A DNA stretch of 23,057 nucleotides from Chara braunii (Eukaryota > Streptophyta > Charophyceae > Charales > Characeae): positions 1,334,361 through 1,357,417 of the forward strand of contig BFEA01000442.1 in NCBI GenBank assembly GCA_003427395.1, read 5' to 3'. Of this stretch, positions 1 to 7,914 are shown piece by piece. Under the pieces are notes generated by a model. The model was not told where the DNA came from. It made no database searches and saw only the letters and a program-made list of their open reading frames with translations. The position numbers were made by a program, and so were the translations under genes. Position 1 is the first letter of the stretch. Every line of letters starts with the position of its first letter.

Positions 1-540
1 CGGTAAACCGTAGGCAGAGAGAGAGAAGAGGACAACAAACGAGGGGCTGTGACAAACTGTTTCGTCGGAGTTTCACCGACTAATATATTGTATCGTCAAA
101 CAGAGCTGCCTAGTAAACCGTTGGCGAAAAGGAAGAAGAGGACAACAAACGAGGGGCTGCAACCAACTGTTTCGTCAAAGCTTCACCGACTCATATATAT
201 ATATCGTCAAATAGAACTGCCCGGTAAACCGTAGGCAGAGAGGGAGAAGAGGACAACAAACGAGGGGCTGTGAATCGTCAAATAGAAATATCGTCACAAA
301 CAGAACTGCCCGGTAAACCGTAGGCAGAGAGAGAGAAGAGGACAACAAACGAGGGGCTGTGACAAACTGTTTCGTCAGAGTTTCACCGATTCATCAGGAG
401 GCTGAACCCTCGACAGTCTGCAGAATCCCCTCACTGATTACAGTGTAAATGATAATCTACCTTAACCAAAATCAAAGTAGACTATCACTCACCCACACCA
501 GATGGAAAACTCTACAGACTGTCGGTTCACACCCCATCAT
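1..540 (-). repeat. Array of truncated hammerhead-repeat modules
   Basis: Four related modules lie in a row at about 1-82, 91-192, 203-273 and 289-540. Each shares a core that reads on the plus strand as tcgtcaaa, agaactgcccggtaaaccg, a GA-rich run, gaggggctgtgacaaactg. Read on the minus strand (the hammerhead sense), every module ends at the same point, TTTGACGATA, often followed by a short TA run. The other end is cut at different places: two stop inside hammerhead helix II, one before the hammerhead, and the last runs on to position 540. A constant 3' end with variable 5' truncation is what target-primed reverse transcription leaves, so I infer tandem 5'-truncated retroelement copies, perhaps Penelope-like. 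The array is clear; the element class is inferred. Confidence 0.75.
362..421 (-). ncRNA. Type III hammerhead ribozyme, weakened copy
   Basis: Read on the minus strand, the order is helix III strand GCAGACUGU, UC cleavage context (cut expected between 412 and 411), hairpin helix I GAGG/CCUC with loop GUUCAG, core CUGAUGA, helix II, core GAAA, and returning helix III strand ACAGUUUGU. The GUC cleavage triplet is canonical. Helix II has an A.C mismatch at the core-proximal pair and one G.U pair, which should reduce or abolish activity. All core nucleotides are otherwise present. Identification rests on the known hammerhead consensus; activity is untested. Confidence 0.75.
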
Positions 541-942
541 ATATATATATATATCGTATATATGTTGTCACATAACTATGAACTAAAAGAGCGCAATTTT
601 TGCGAAACAAACGGCAAAAAAAAAAAACAAAAAAAAAAACAGGACAAACATGAAGGGGACAGTGAAACCATTCATTTTTCTCATTCTTCTTTTGACTCCC
701 CTTTCACCGTGCCTCTCACGTACAGGGCTCGCCACGTTGATGAAGTTGAGCGCGAGCTGCCCCCATCCCCATGTGCCATAACAACCCACTTGTTCGCTGT
801 GAGAAAGAGGCAGAGTGAAGGGGGAGGGGATAAACACAGGGAGGAGAGATGGAGAGCAGACAAACAAAGAACGATAAAGGGAAAGTAAGGGAAAGTACAG
901 AGTGTGGAGTGAAGATGAAGGCAAAAAAAGATAAGAAAGGGC
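541..942 (-). other. TA run and 3' flank of Josephin-RING gene
   Basis: This stretch opens with a TA microsatellite (about 538-560) at the edge of the hammerhead repeat and an A-rich run near 619-641. The rest is the 3' flank, on the minus strand, of the degenerate gene at 943-1704. Segments around 700-850 recur in diverged form near 3655-3800 and 4140-4225 (for example, plus strand tgccataacaacccacttg against tgccatgacaacccacttg). This shows the flank belongs to a repeated unit. I see no convincing separate gene; open frames here on both strands have low-complexity composition. Confidence 0.55.
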
Positions 943-1704
943 TCAAGAATGAGTCTGTTCTTGACGACAGAGAGGACATACATTGTAAGGATGACGTGGA
1001 TGAACACATGGAAGACCTAGCTGAGCATTCACAGTGCAACAATTGCCACGACGGGTGGCATTGAGCATGCCCGCCATACACCCCCGACAAATGGCATGTC
1101 GATTGCAGGCCAGAATGAAAGAAGAACAGTCACCACAAAAGAGCATGCATTCAGTATAGCGCCCATGGCCGCAAAATGGACATTTAGTGTCCGAATGCGG
1201 AGGGTGCCTGCAGTCAGGAACGGTGGGACAGTCCTTTGCACACATGGATGCAGAAACCATGTCATTGTAGTGATTGTGACAGAGACGATGGCGGCTACAG
1301 CCGAGTGTAACAGTGTTTGTGGTTGTGCAAAGGAGAAGGTTGCAGAGTGTTGGTACATTGTCTTGCTGCAGAACAGGGCCAGAGGAATGATCTTCGACAT
1401 AAAAGAGACTGCGGACGGTTTGTTGCGGTAAGAAAACAACATCATTTTGTAAGAAATCAGTGACATCAATCATGGTATGGACCATGGTGCCGTTGTCCCA
1501 TAGTTCCCAGTGGTCAGAGACATGTATAATGGCCATGTAATGGCCAGGGCCATGCACAATGCAGGCAGAGATGTGGGATGGAGGATTAAACCACTCACCT
1601 GCTCACGCATTGCGTAGTTCAAGTTGACGGCCCCTCATTGCTACTTGTAGGACAGCAATGGTAAGGCCTCCTTCGCTGGTATAATTACAATCCTTTGGCT
1701 GTCG
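943..1704 (-). pseudogene. Josephin-like domain plus tandem RING fingers
   Basis: Read on the minus strand, the N-terminal part (about 1680-1410) resembles the second half of a Josephin (ataxin-3 type) deubiquitinase. It has GGLTIAVLQVAMRGRQLEL, then GHYMAIIH with the likely catalytic His, then HWELWDNG with an acidic residue four after Trp, where the family has Asn or Asp. Two Cys/His modules follow. The first has CSRHRLCHNH ... CPFC; the second has CGDC, CNRHAICRGC ... CPLC and fits the RING spacing C-x2-C, C-x2-H-x2-C-x2-C, C-x2-C. An in-frame TGA lies at 1605-1603 and a TAA at 1707-1705, and I found no catalytic Cys upstream, so the gene is broken or its 5' exon is elsewhere. The longest uninterrupted frame runs from 1602 to 943 and has no ATG at its beginning. 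A RING next to a deubiquitinase fold suggests ubiquitin editing; the function is inferred. Decayed relatives lie at 3640-4513. Confidence 0.6.
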
Positions 1705-1802
1705 TTAGGGAATATCAGCATCAAGCTGAAGGGTGATTGCAAGGAAGTCTTATGGTGTATAAAACGGGTGATGGAGAATGTGAAGATAGATATTAGTTGC
1801 TG

Positions 1803-2530
1803 TCAGACCACAGAGATTGGTGAGGTTCTCAGGATGGTTTGTTGGATGCTGGCCAACAATTTGCGATCACCCAAATGGTGTTGCAAGCCCAAACTGTGTT
1901 GGGTTGTTTGCTGGCCAGTCGTTTGCAGATCACCCATGTGGTCTGCGTGTGGCGGAGCACAAAATTGTGGTTCATCCGAACAATGCTGGTCAGCCATTTG
2001 CAGATCCCCCATGTGGTCTACGCCTTGTGGGGTCAACTGCAAGGGCTGCATCCTGAGCAGGGACTGTACCTGGAGTCGGGAGTGTACTCTGGGCAGCGGC
2101 TGCAATTGCCCAGTAACACACCAGCCGGTGGATGGGAAGGGATGTTGGGGGTCGCACTTGGATAACGAATGACAAGGAAGTCCCAAGCAGCCGCTTTATC
2201 AAAGACGCTCATGCGAAGCGAGCCATCGGAACAGACCCGTAGATGCATACCTAAAAAGGTACAGGAGCCATCTGTAGCTGTAGTTTCCTTCCACTCAAGC
2301 CCATAGTGCTCTGGTGGAGGAGGTAATTGTCCCCATGAAAGAACATCATCAATGAGGCGATAGGTGAAGGCATACTGTTGAGCAGCTTGAAGATCATGTT
2401 GACGAATGTCATCAACAAAGCGTGCTTCATCCCAATACAACGTCAGATTGAAAATTTCTGGGCCAACATTCGTTCCCATTGGAATACCGATAATTTGTTT
2501 CCGAAGCGTGCCATCGTGTGTGGAGTGCAT
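1803..2530 (-). pseudogene. Reverse transcriptase fragment (Penelope/LINE-like)
   Basis: From 2530 down to about 2033 the minus strand encodes an RT palm and thumb: GIPMGTNVGPEIFNLTLYW (motif B), YRLIDDVLSW (catalytic motif C, with the Asp pair intact), CTFLGMHLRV, then SVFDKAAAWDFLVIRYPS and NIPSHPPAGVLLG. This order matches the family of eukaryotic non-LTR RTs with GIPMGTN and Y-x-DD boxes, often annotated as Penelope-like. Fingers and motif A are absent, so it is 5' truncated. The upstream boundary coincides with the edge of the hammerhead repeat at about 2516-2530. Near 2105 the thumb seems to continue in another frame down to about 1803, suggesting a frameshift. No GIY-YIG or APE endonuclease is visible. 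The RT call is secure; the clade is not. Confidence 0.75.
1848..2022. repeat. Degenerate tandem repeat, three units
   Basis: A motif resembling gctggccagNNNtttgcag followed by atcacccatgtggt starts at 1848, 1910 and 1985, giving units of about 62 and 75 bp. It lies in the decayed 3' part of the reverse transcriptase frame, where the minus strand translation shows DHMGDLQ twice. It is probably a local duplication that arose after the element lost function. Confidence 0.55.
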
Positions 2531-3080
2531 TTTTTGGTTGTGACCTTTCGATGTTTCGTGGGTGTTTTGCTGGCTTGTGATGGGGTTTGAACCAACAGTC
2601 TGTAGAGTTTTCCATCTGGTTTAGGTGAGTGATAGTCTGCTTTGATTTTCATCACATGTACCTTGAGGGCAGTGGTTGGTGCCCACCTCAGGGTATCAGT
2701 TGTCAGGCAGTCGTTGATGCTTAACCACAACCAAGGTTAAGGTGGATTATCACTTACAGTGTAATCAATTAGGGGATTCTGCAGACTGTTGAGGGTTCAG
2801 CCTCCTGATGAGTCGGTGAAACTCCGACGAAACAGTTTGTCACAGCCCCTCGTTTGTTGTCCTCTTCTCCCTCTCTGCCTACGGTTTACGAGGAAGCTGA
2901 TACCCTGAGGTGGGCACCAACCACTGCCCTCAAGGTACCTGTGATGAAAATCAAAGCAGACTATCACTCACCCAGACCAGATGGAAAACTCTACAGACTG
3001 TCGGTTGAAACCCCGTCACAAGCCAGCAAACCACCCACGAAACAAAGAAAAGTCACAACCAAAAAATACACTCCACACAC
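2516..3080. repeat. Large inverted repeat around a hammerhead
   Basis: The arms at 2516-2699 (minus) and 2897-3080 (plus) are each about 184 bp and very similar. Both read ctgataccctgaggtgggca, then kilobase-family sequence such as ccagatggaaaactctacag, ending at ctccacacac. The 197-bp spacer carries the complete hammerhead at 2781-2840. Beyond the arms the sequences diverge at once, into the RT on the left and an unrelated stretch (3081-3180) on the right. Two head-to-head truncated copies, or a twin-priming event, would explain this. Open frames within the arms look conserved only because the repeat is. Confidence 0.75.
2781..2840 (+). ncRNA. Type III hammerhead ribozyme, complete
   Basis: All parts of a hammerhead are present in type III order. 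Helix III pairs 2781-2789 with 2832-2840 (9 bp, two G.U). U2789 and U2790 precede the expected cut after 2790. Helix I pairs 2791-2794 with 2801-2804 around loop GUUCAG. Core CUGAUGA is 2805-2811. Helix II pairs 2812-2816 with 2824-2828 (5 bp, G-C next to the core) around loop UGAAACU. Core GAAA is 2829-2832. The loops can pair UUCA (2796-2799) with UGAA (2817-2820), the sort of loop I-loop II contact natural hammerheads need. The cleavage triplet is GUU rather than the favoured GUC. Hammerheads are known in Penelope-like elements and plant retrozymes. Self-cleavage here is inferred from structure only. Confidence 0.85.
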
Positions 3081-3186
3081 GCCGCTGGCACTAGAGGCAC
3101 AACATGGTCGCGCAGTGACGGCCCCGACCACTGCCGCTCGACCTGACTAGAGAAAACCGTAGCAGGGTGCTAGCGAAGTCGTGGAT
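3081..3186. other. Short unique segment between repeats
   Basis: About 100 bp between the inverted-repeat arm and the next module. It reads on from the hammerhead-repeat family edge without similarity to the matching edge at 2516. I see no gene in it. It may be the more 5' part of the element in the minus-strand copy. Confidence 0.35.
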
Positions 3187-3486
3187 ATATCGTCAAACAA
3201 AGCTGCCCGGTAAACCGTAGGCATAGAGGGAGAAGAGGACAACAAACAAGGGGGTGTGACAAACTGTTTTGTCGGAGTTTCACCGACTCATCATGAGGCT
3301 GAACCCTCAACAATCTGCAGAATCCCCTAACTGATTACACTGTAAGTGATAATCCACCTTAACCCCGATGTGGTTAACCATCAACGACTGTCCGCCAACT
3401 GATGCCCTGAGGTGGGCACCAACCACTACCCTGAAGGTACCTGTGACGAAAATCAAAGTAGGCTATCACTCACCCACACCAGATGG
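3187..3486 (-). repeat. Hammerhead-repeat copy, near full module
   Basis: This copy contains the whole module from cgtcaaacaaagctgcccgg through the hammerhead region to the block ending cacccacaccagatgga, followed by a TATA run at 3487-3496. It matches 289-540 in order and orientation and retains about 60 bp missing there (the segment around ccatcaacgactgtccgcc). Its minus-strand 5' side adjoins the decayed RING region, the same neighbour order as at 540-943. Confidence 0.8.
3259..3318 (-). ncRNA. Hammerhead ribozyme, inactivated copy
   Basis: On the minus strand, helices I and II match the intact copy, and helix III can still form with extra wobble pairs. Two invariant core positions are changed: CUGAUGA reads AUGAUGA and GAAA reads AAAA. 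Both changes are to nucleotides essential in the hammerhead family, so this copy is very probably dead. Both look like C or G to A changes on the ribozyme strand. Confidence 0.75.
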
Positions 3487-3639
3487 ATATATATATCAAG
3501 TAAAATAAGCACTCTGTGAAAAGAACCAAAAAAATAGCAAACAGCATGAAGCACACTGAGACAGTTCTTTTGCCATTTCCTGTGCAGTTCATTCTTTTCT
3601 TTCCTTATTTGGCGTTCTTTCACGGTTTCTCTTTTATTT

Positions 3640-4513
3640 CTTCTTTGAGCTCGAACTTTACTGTGCCTTTCATGCACAAGGCTCCTCATGTTTATGTAGT
3701 TGAGCACGCGCTTCTTACATCCCCATCTGCCATAATGGCCCACTTGCACGCTGTGAAAAGAGGCAGAGTAAAGGGAAAGGGGATAAATAGAGAGGAAAGA
3801 TGAGAAAGCGAAGGGTGACATAGCGGAAGTGAGGAATGTGGAATGCAGATGAGCGCATCGGGAAGCATAAGAGCATAGGGAAGGATAACAGAAGACGCAG
3901 ATCAAACTGTCCTCGATTGAATAGAGGACATGAACGGTGGGCATGAGGGGGGTGATGACATGGAAGACCTTGCTGAGCTGCGTCTTCACCCGAATAGAAT
4001 GCCCGGTCATAATCACTGTCTAGACTGAACGTTGGCCAAAATACAGTAATAATGACCGAGCGTTGTATTTGGGTGAAGAAGGTAGATAAGAACTCTCGCA
4101 CAACAATTGCCATGATGGCTGGCATTAAGCATGCCCACCAATTACTCTCCCGTGTGCCATGACAACCCACTTGCACGCTGTGAAAGAGAGGCATATTAAA
4201 GGAAGAGGGGATAAAGGGAGAGGGACGAAAGATGGAAGGAAGACCAAGGGGAAGTAAGCAGTGTGGAATGCCAGCAGAATGTATCTGGATCGCTAACAGC
4301 CTCGATGCAGGATCGAGAATGAGTGCATTAGGAAGGATGCCATGTCGCTGTCGCTGGCCACAAAATGAACATATGATGTCCGAATGTGGAGGGTGCACTT
4401 CATGGAGTCAGGAAATGCGAGAAAGCCCTCTGCACACATGGATGCAGAGACCCTGGCATTGCAGTGATTGTGAGAGAGACAATGGCAGCTGTGAAGAGGA
4501 GAAGGTCGTACCC
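3640..4513 (-). pseudogene. Decayed RING-gene copy and 3' flank
   Basis: The minus strand near 4513-4380 retains pieces matching the first finger of the gene at 943-1704: HSCHCLSHNHCNARVSASMC and, in another frame, HPPHSDIICSFCGQ. A further match lies near 4105-4135 (second finger), and matches to the 3' flank occur at about 4140-4225 and again at 3655-3850. The reading frame is destroyed and the 3' flank appears twice, so the copy is duplicated and deleted internally. Its position next to the hammerhead repeat at 3187-3486 repeats the arrangement at 540-943. No Josephin domain is visible. The order supports one ancestral mobile or co-amplified unit. Confidence 0.6.
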
Positions 4514-4552
4514 TCTACAGTATGCAGGGTCCCCTAGCCGATGATATTGTCA

Positions 4553-4756
4553 CAGATCCAGGTTTGTTCCAGTTCCAGGTTTGTTCCAGGTCTATGTCAG
4601 GTCAAGGGTCACAGATCCAGGTTTGTTTCAGATTCAGGTTTGCTCCAGGTCCAAGTTTGTTCAGGTTGATTCCAGGTCTATGTCTGGGGAAGGGTCACAG
4701 ATTCAAGTTCGTTCCAGGTCCAGGTTTATTCCAGGTCTATGTCAGGTCAAGGGTTG
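4553..4756. repeat. Minisatellite, irregular CCAGGTTTGTT-type units
   Basis: The stretch is built from short variants such as ccaggtttgttccaggtcta and tgtcaggtcaagggtcacag. A longer unit beginning ggtctatgtc recurs near 4588, 4675 and 4733. It lies immediately downstream, in transcript sense, of the ELP2-like exon and so may be intronic. Coding on either strand here would be low complexity. Confidence 0.7.
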
Positions 4757-4993
4757 ATCACCTGCAAGTCTTGCAAGGATGCTTCATACACGTGCACATG
4801 CGTATCTAGTCCTCCAGCGGCGAGGAGCAGACTTCCATCCAATGCCTGCTCAGTGCCGCCACATTCTCTGAATGGCACATCTTGCATTTCAGCAGGCAAG
4901 AGACCGAGGGCAACACTCTGCATTGCCTTCGCACCAACTGATAGGCTCTGCAAAAGCGTAATAGCCGTGGATGGAGACGTAGATCCTGCAGTT
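4757..4993 (-). CDS. Elongator complex protein 2-like exon (partial)
   Basis: On the minus strand an open segment encodes SLSVGAKAMQSVAL, LLPAEMQDVPF, then SLLLAAGGLDTHVHVYE. In plant ELP2 the same order occurs between WD40 blades: a stretch ending in T/SKA-hydrophobic, then a LP-containing turn, then the LAxGGLDN-x-hydrophobic-Y blade. ELP2 is the beta-propeller subunit of Elongator, which modifies wobble uridines in tRNA and associates with RNA polymerase II. The exon seems bounded by an acceptor, CTCCTGAACTGCAG (about 4994), and a donor, TTGCAG/GTGATC (about 4757). A second acceptor, TTTTGCAG (about 4955), would also keep the frame. No neighbouring ELP2 exon is visible in the window, so flanking introns would be kilobases long and full of repeats. 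It could be a captured exon or pseudogene. Identity is from recognition of the pattern, without a search. Confidence 0.55.
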
Positions 4994-6390
4994 CAGGAGA
5001 AACAAAGAGAAAGACAAGGTGCAAGGAATATGAGCGAGAGCAATGGAAAGAAAACCAAGTTGCAAAATCACGAAGTAGTCCATATAGTCATGTGCCAAGC
5101 AGAGAGTACAATGCACCAAAATATCCTACAAATAAGAGCAATACAATGAACTCGAATGTCAATGTCGCCACTCTCTGGTCACACCAATACTGTATCCAAT
5201 GTTGCACTTACTGTCTGGCGCCCAGCTTCCAGCCGATCCTACTCAGCCTATCTAGCCTATCTACGTTCTTGCAACTGGATCACTTTGAAGTCGAAGACCA
5301 ATGTACGTGATGTCAACACCAATGCCGACCACCAGCATACACCAAGTACGTTCTCTCTCCTCCCCTCATCACCCCTTGGTTCCCCTCTACATGCGCCTCC
5401 TACCCGACGGCCACCATCGCCATCACCTGCCTGCGCCCCTGCAGCCTGGCTATGGGAGCAGTGCGCCTGCTGCCTCAGCAGCGCCCCTCACCTCAGCGCC
5501 CGTGCGCGCGTCCGACCAGCAGCGCATATGCAGACACTAGCGCAGCAACGCAGCAACGTGTCCGCATTGCCTGCCAAGTCCAGAATGAGCCTGGCTGGGC
5601 GAGGCACTTTCCTTTATGGAAAGTGCGACCCTGTGTCTGGCTGCATGGGCCTGGCCTGGGAAGTTTCCAGTAGATTCCAGTCGGGCCCCAGTATCTGCGC
5701 CCAGGCCCACCTCCGCTGTTACGGGCCTGGGCCCTTTTCAGTTGGGCACCTCCAAAGGCCGTCCAGCCTCCAAGTGTTTGCCACATTCTCATTGGCTCGC
5801 CGAGGTTGTGTGACGACAATGCTGCTTTCTCATTTGTCCGCGGGGACTGCGTGATGTGTCGGCCTCCCACTGTGTGTGCCCAGGGCGCAACCAACCAGGG
5901 CCCTGGGCTCAACTGTGCAGCACAGCTGTTCTTTCTGTAAGCAGCCAACATAAGCTCACGTTGCTTTGTAACCAACTGGCGTGCTGCAACTGTCTGATAC
6001 CCCACATTTGGAAAAATGCCGAAAATGGGCTTCACGTGGAGATTCAGGCTCGCCTTCACTTAGGGCGGGCACGATCCTTGCTGGGGGCCACGGCCCAGAA
6101 CACTTGCATGTCTGTGAGGGGCCCATAAGCCACTAGTACCTTTCCTTGACAGCAGAGGCCAACACATTTGGTTAAGAACGACGATTTCTCTGGGGCTAGG
6201 TCTACCAGACCTCTTTGGCTGGAGGCACCGGCCAAAAAGAAGTACTTCAAGAATGAATTGCAACTGCCCGGGTTCTGCCCCCCCCTTTTTCTTTTCGTTG
6301 AAGACGGCAACAGCGTTCAGATATCATTGTCAAACTGAAAGGCCCCAGGTAATTCAGAATTATTTTATTTGAAACATTTCATAATTTTCA
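4994..6390. other. No gene recognised; GC-rich spacer
   Basis: Long open frames occur on both strands (for example 5156-5854 plus and 5493-6059 minus), but they overlap each other. They are rich in Ala, Pro, Ser and Arg and show no motif I know. Runs of gggcc and palindromic gcctgggc-type sequence near 5690-5720 and 6060-6110 resemble those at 15180-15420. The part nearest 4994 is probably the intron upstream of the ELP2-like exon. I can support nothing else here. Confidence 0.4.
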
Positions 6391-6620
6391 TTCATCTAGT
6401 TCCATCCGAACTCGAACTCAGGTCTGAAGCAGATATGGTTAGTATCCAACGCAAGCATGTCATGCAACACACTGTAAAAGACGAAAGAGAAGTGGGAGAT
6501 GAGACAAGACGAAGTGAGAGTAACCCCCAAATGCAAGTAAGGTCAAAAATTTTACGTAAAACACCAGCCAAGAGTCAAAAAGAATGCGCATAGCGCCATA
6601 TCTTTGAAGCACTGTGGCAA
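6391..6620. other. No gene recognised
   Basis: An AT-leaning spacer. The minus strand contains GAGTTCGAGTTCGGATGGAA near 6400-6419, which resembles GAGTTCAAATCCTGATGGAA at about 16790-16809. The shared piece has a B-box look (pol III promoter), so both could be tails of one tRNA-derived SINE family, but the match is short. Confidence 0.3.
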
Positions 6621-6680
6621 CGGGACCCGACACGTGTTTCAACCGGTTGGCCACGACGGGTCATCTTCAGGGGTGACTTA
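6621..6680 (-). ncRNA. Possible type I hammerhead-like motif
   Basis: The minus strand reads ACCC, CUGAAGA, a 23-nt insert able to form a weak helix (GACC with GGUU), GAAA, CACGUGUC, GGGU. ACCC and GGGU close helix I exactly at the core and after a GUC triplet. Helix III would be three pairs (ACA/UGU) with a very small loop, as in minimal hammerheads of Penelope-like elements. Against it, an extra U sits between CUGAAGA and helix II, and helix II is weak with G.U next to the core. This may be a degenerate hammerhead or an unrelated hairpin. Confidence 0.35.
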
Positions 6681-6920
6681 GCGCACGGCTGAGACAATGT
6701 CGCACAGCAGATTAATCTTAATTATAACCAAAAAAATGACAGTCGCAAGATCCAACTCAAAATACAATATGAAATTGAGAGCATTCAGATAACACTCACA
6801 CGAACTTGAGCGATGGCCATGAACAGTGCCAATCCGAGGTTCCACTGCGCTGCACCGCTGCAATTCGACTCTGGTAGGTACCCGACTTCTCCCCTCTCCG
6901 ATCTGCTCTCTTCTTGCTCC
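6681..6920. other. No gene recognised
   Basis: Spacer between the hammerhead-like motif and the CT microsatellite. Open frames are short and unremarkable. Confidence 0.4.
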
Positions 6921-6921
6921 T

Positions 6922-7075
<154 letters not shown>

Positions 7076-7914
7076 GCGCAGTTCATCCCTCAATGCTCCC
7101 CGCTACTGTTCCTCCCTCTACAATGTCCCAGATCTACCCTGAATGCCTCTGCGGTGTCTCACAGCAAACGGGCGGCTATGGACGCCAAACACTCCATCCC
7201 CTCCCTCCTGGCTATGGTGATCTGTCGCAGCCAGGGCGCTGGTCTTGTTCCTCCCTTCAGCGTTCTTCTTCGTCCAGGTCGCTAGTCTGCACAAGCTCGA
7301 GCAGCGCTTCCAGAAATTTGCGAAATGAACAACTCCCTCCGGCTCTGTAGCCCAAAATATATAGTTGCAGTGGGCTGTGCGTGCCTGCTTCAATCAGTAC
7401 CGGCCTGCTTCGGCCTCTGCCTTGCCACGTTGCTATTTTGGGAAAGTTCCCGACTTTCTGGTGAGGCTGCTGCAAAATTGGCCTTTTGGGTGCTTGACGT
7501 GCTCCTACAGGTGCTGTACGGTACTGTAGACTACCGGCCTGCTACGCCTGACCCTACAGACCCCAAGATTCTAATCTACGGGACCTTAGACTGGGATAAT
7601 TCAGGACCCTGTAACCGGGACTGGGAAAGCTTGCAGTGTGAATCCATTCACTCCCGCCGGCCTAATTTCGGGGTCCTCCGAGAAAATCAGAACTTTGACG
7701 ACCATAGATGTTTAATCCTCTGTGTGCCCGCTTGTAGTAGGACACTATATGAGGGGCGGTCTGAACTAACTCATCCGTGGTGAACCAGCCATCTTCGCTG
7801 GGATCCTGATAAACGAATCTAACTTTATACTGTCTCTATGGTCTCCCCCTACAACCTGTACGGAAAGTATCTTCGGCCACAATCTTCTCTACATCATACC
7901 TTCCGCTCATATCA
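7076..7914. other. No gene; possible LTR or 3' end of gypsy element
   Basis: No convincing coding sequence. The right part, from about 7560, lies directly downstream (minus sense) of a gypsy integrase and so may include the element's 3' untranslated region and LTR. I did not find a second copy to prove an LTR. Segments such as ctgtacggtactgtag near 7513 are locally palindromic. Confidence 0.35.

Noticed and set aside
583-1090. Several overlapping minus-strand frames of Leu, Ser and Phe
   Set aside because: Low-complexity translation of the 3' flank; mutually overlapping and without domains.
1585-1605. Perfect splice donor (CAG/GTGAGT) on the minus strand at the start of the Josephin-RING frame
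   Set aside because: The downstream sequence stays Josephin-like straight through it, so it is probably not used as a donor. An AG acceptor at the same place cannot be excluded, but it lacks a pyrimidine tract.
2854-3150. Plus-strand frame (98 codons) also seen in other copies (2443-2730 minus)
   Set aside because: Its conservation follows from the repeat itself. It is antisense to the hammerhead and matches no family I know, and the RT continues from the repeat edge in a different frame.
4553-4756. CRISPR-like array
   Set aside because: Units are irregular, adjacent and diverged, with no unique spacers; a minisatellite in eukaryotic DNA.
5156-5854. Plus-strand frame of 232 codons with a WD40-like SGHTNTVSNVAL start
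   Set aside because: Only one short WD-like match, on the strand opposite to the ELP2-like exon; the rest is Pro/Ala/Ser-rich without motifs and overlaps an equally long minus-strand frame.
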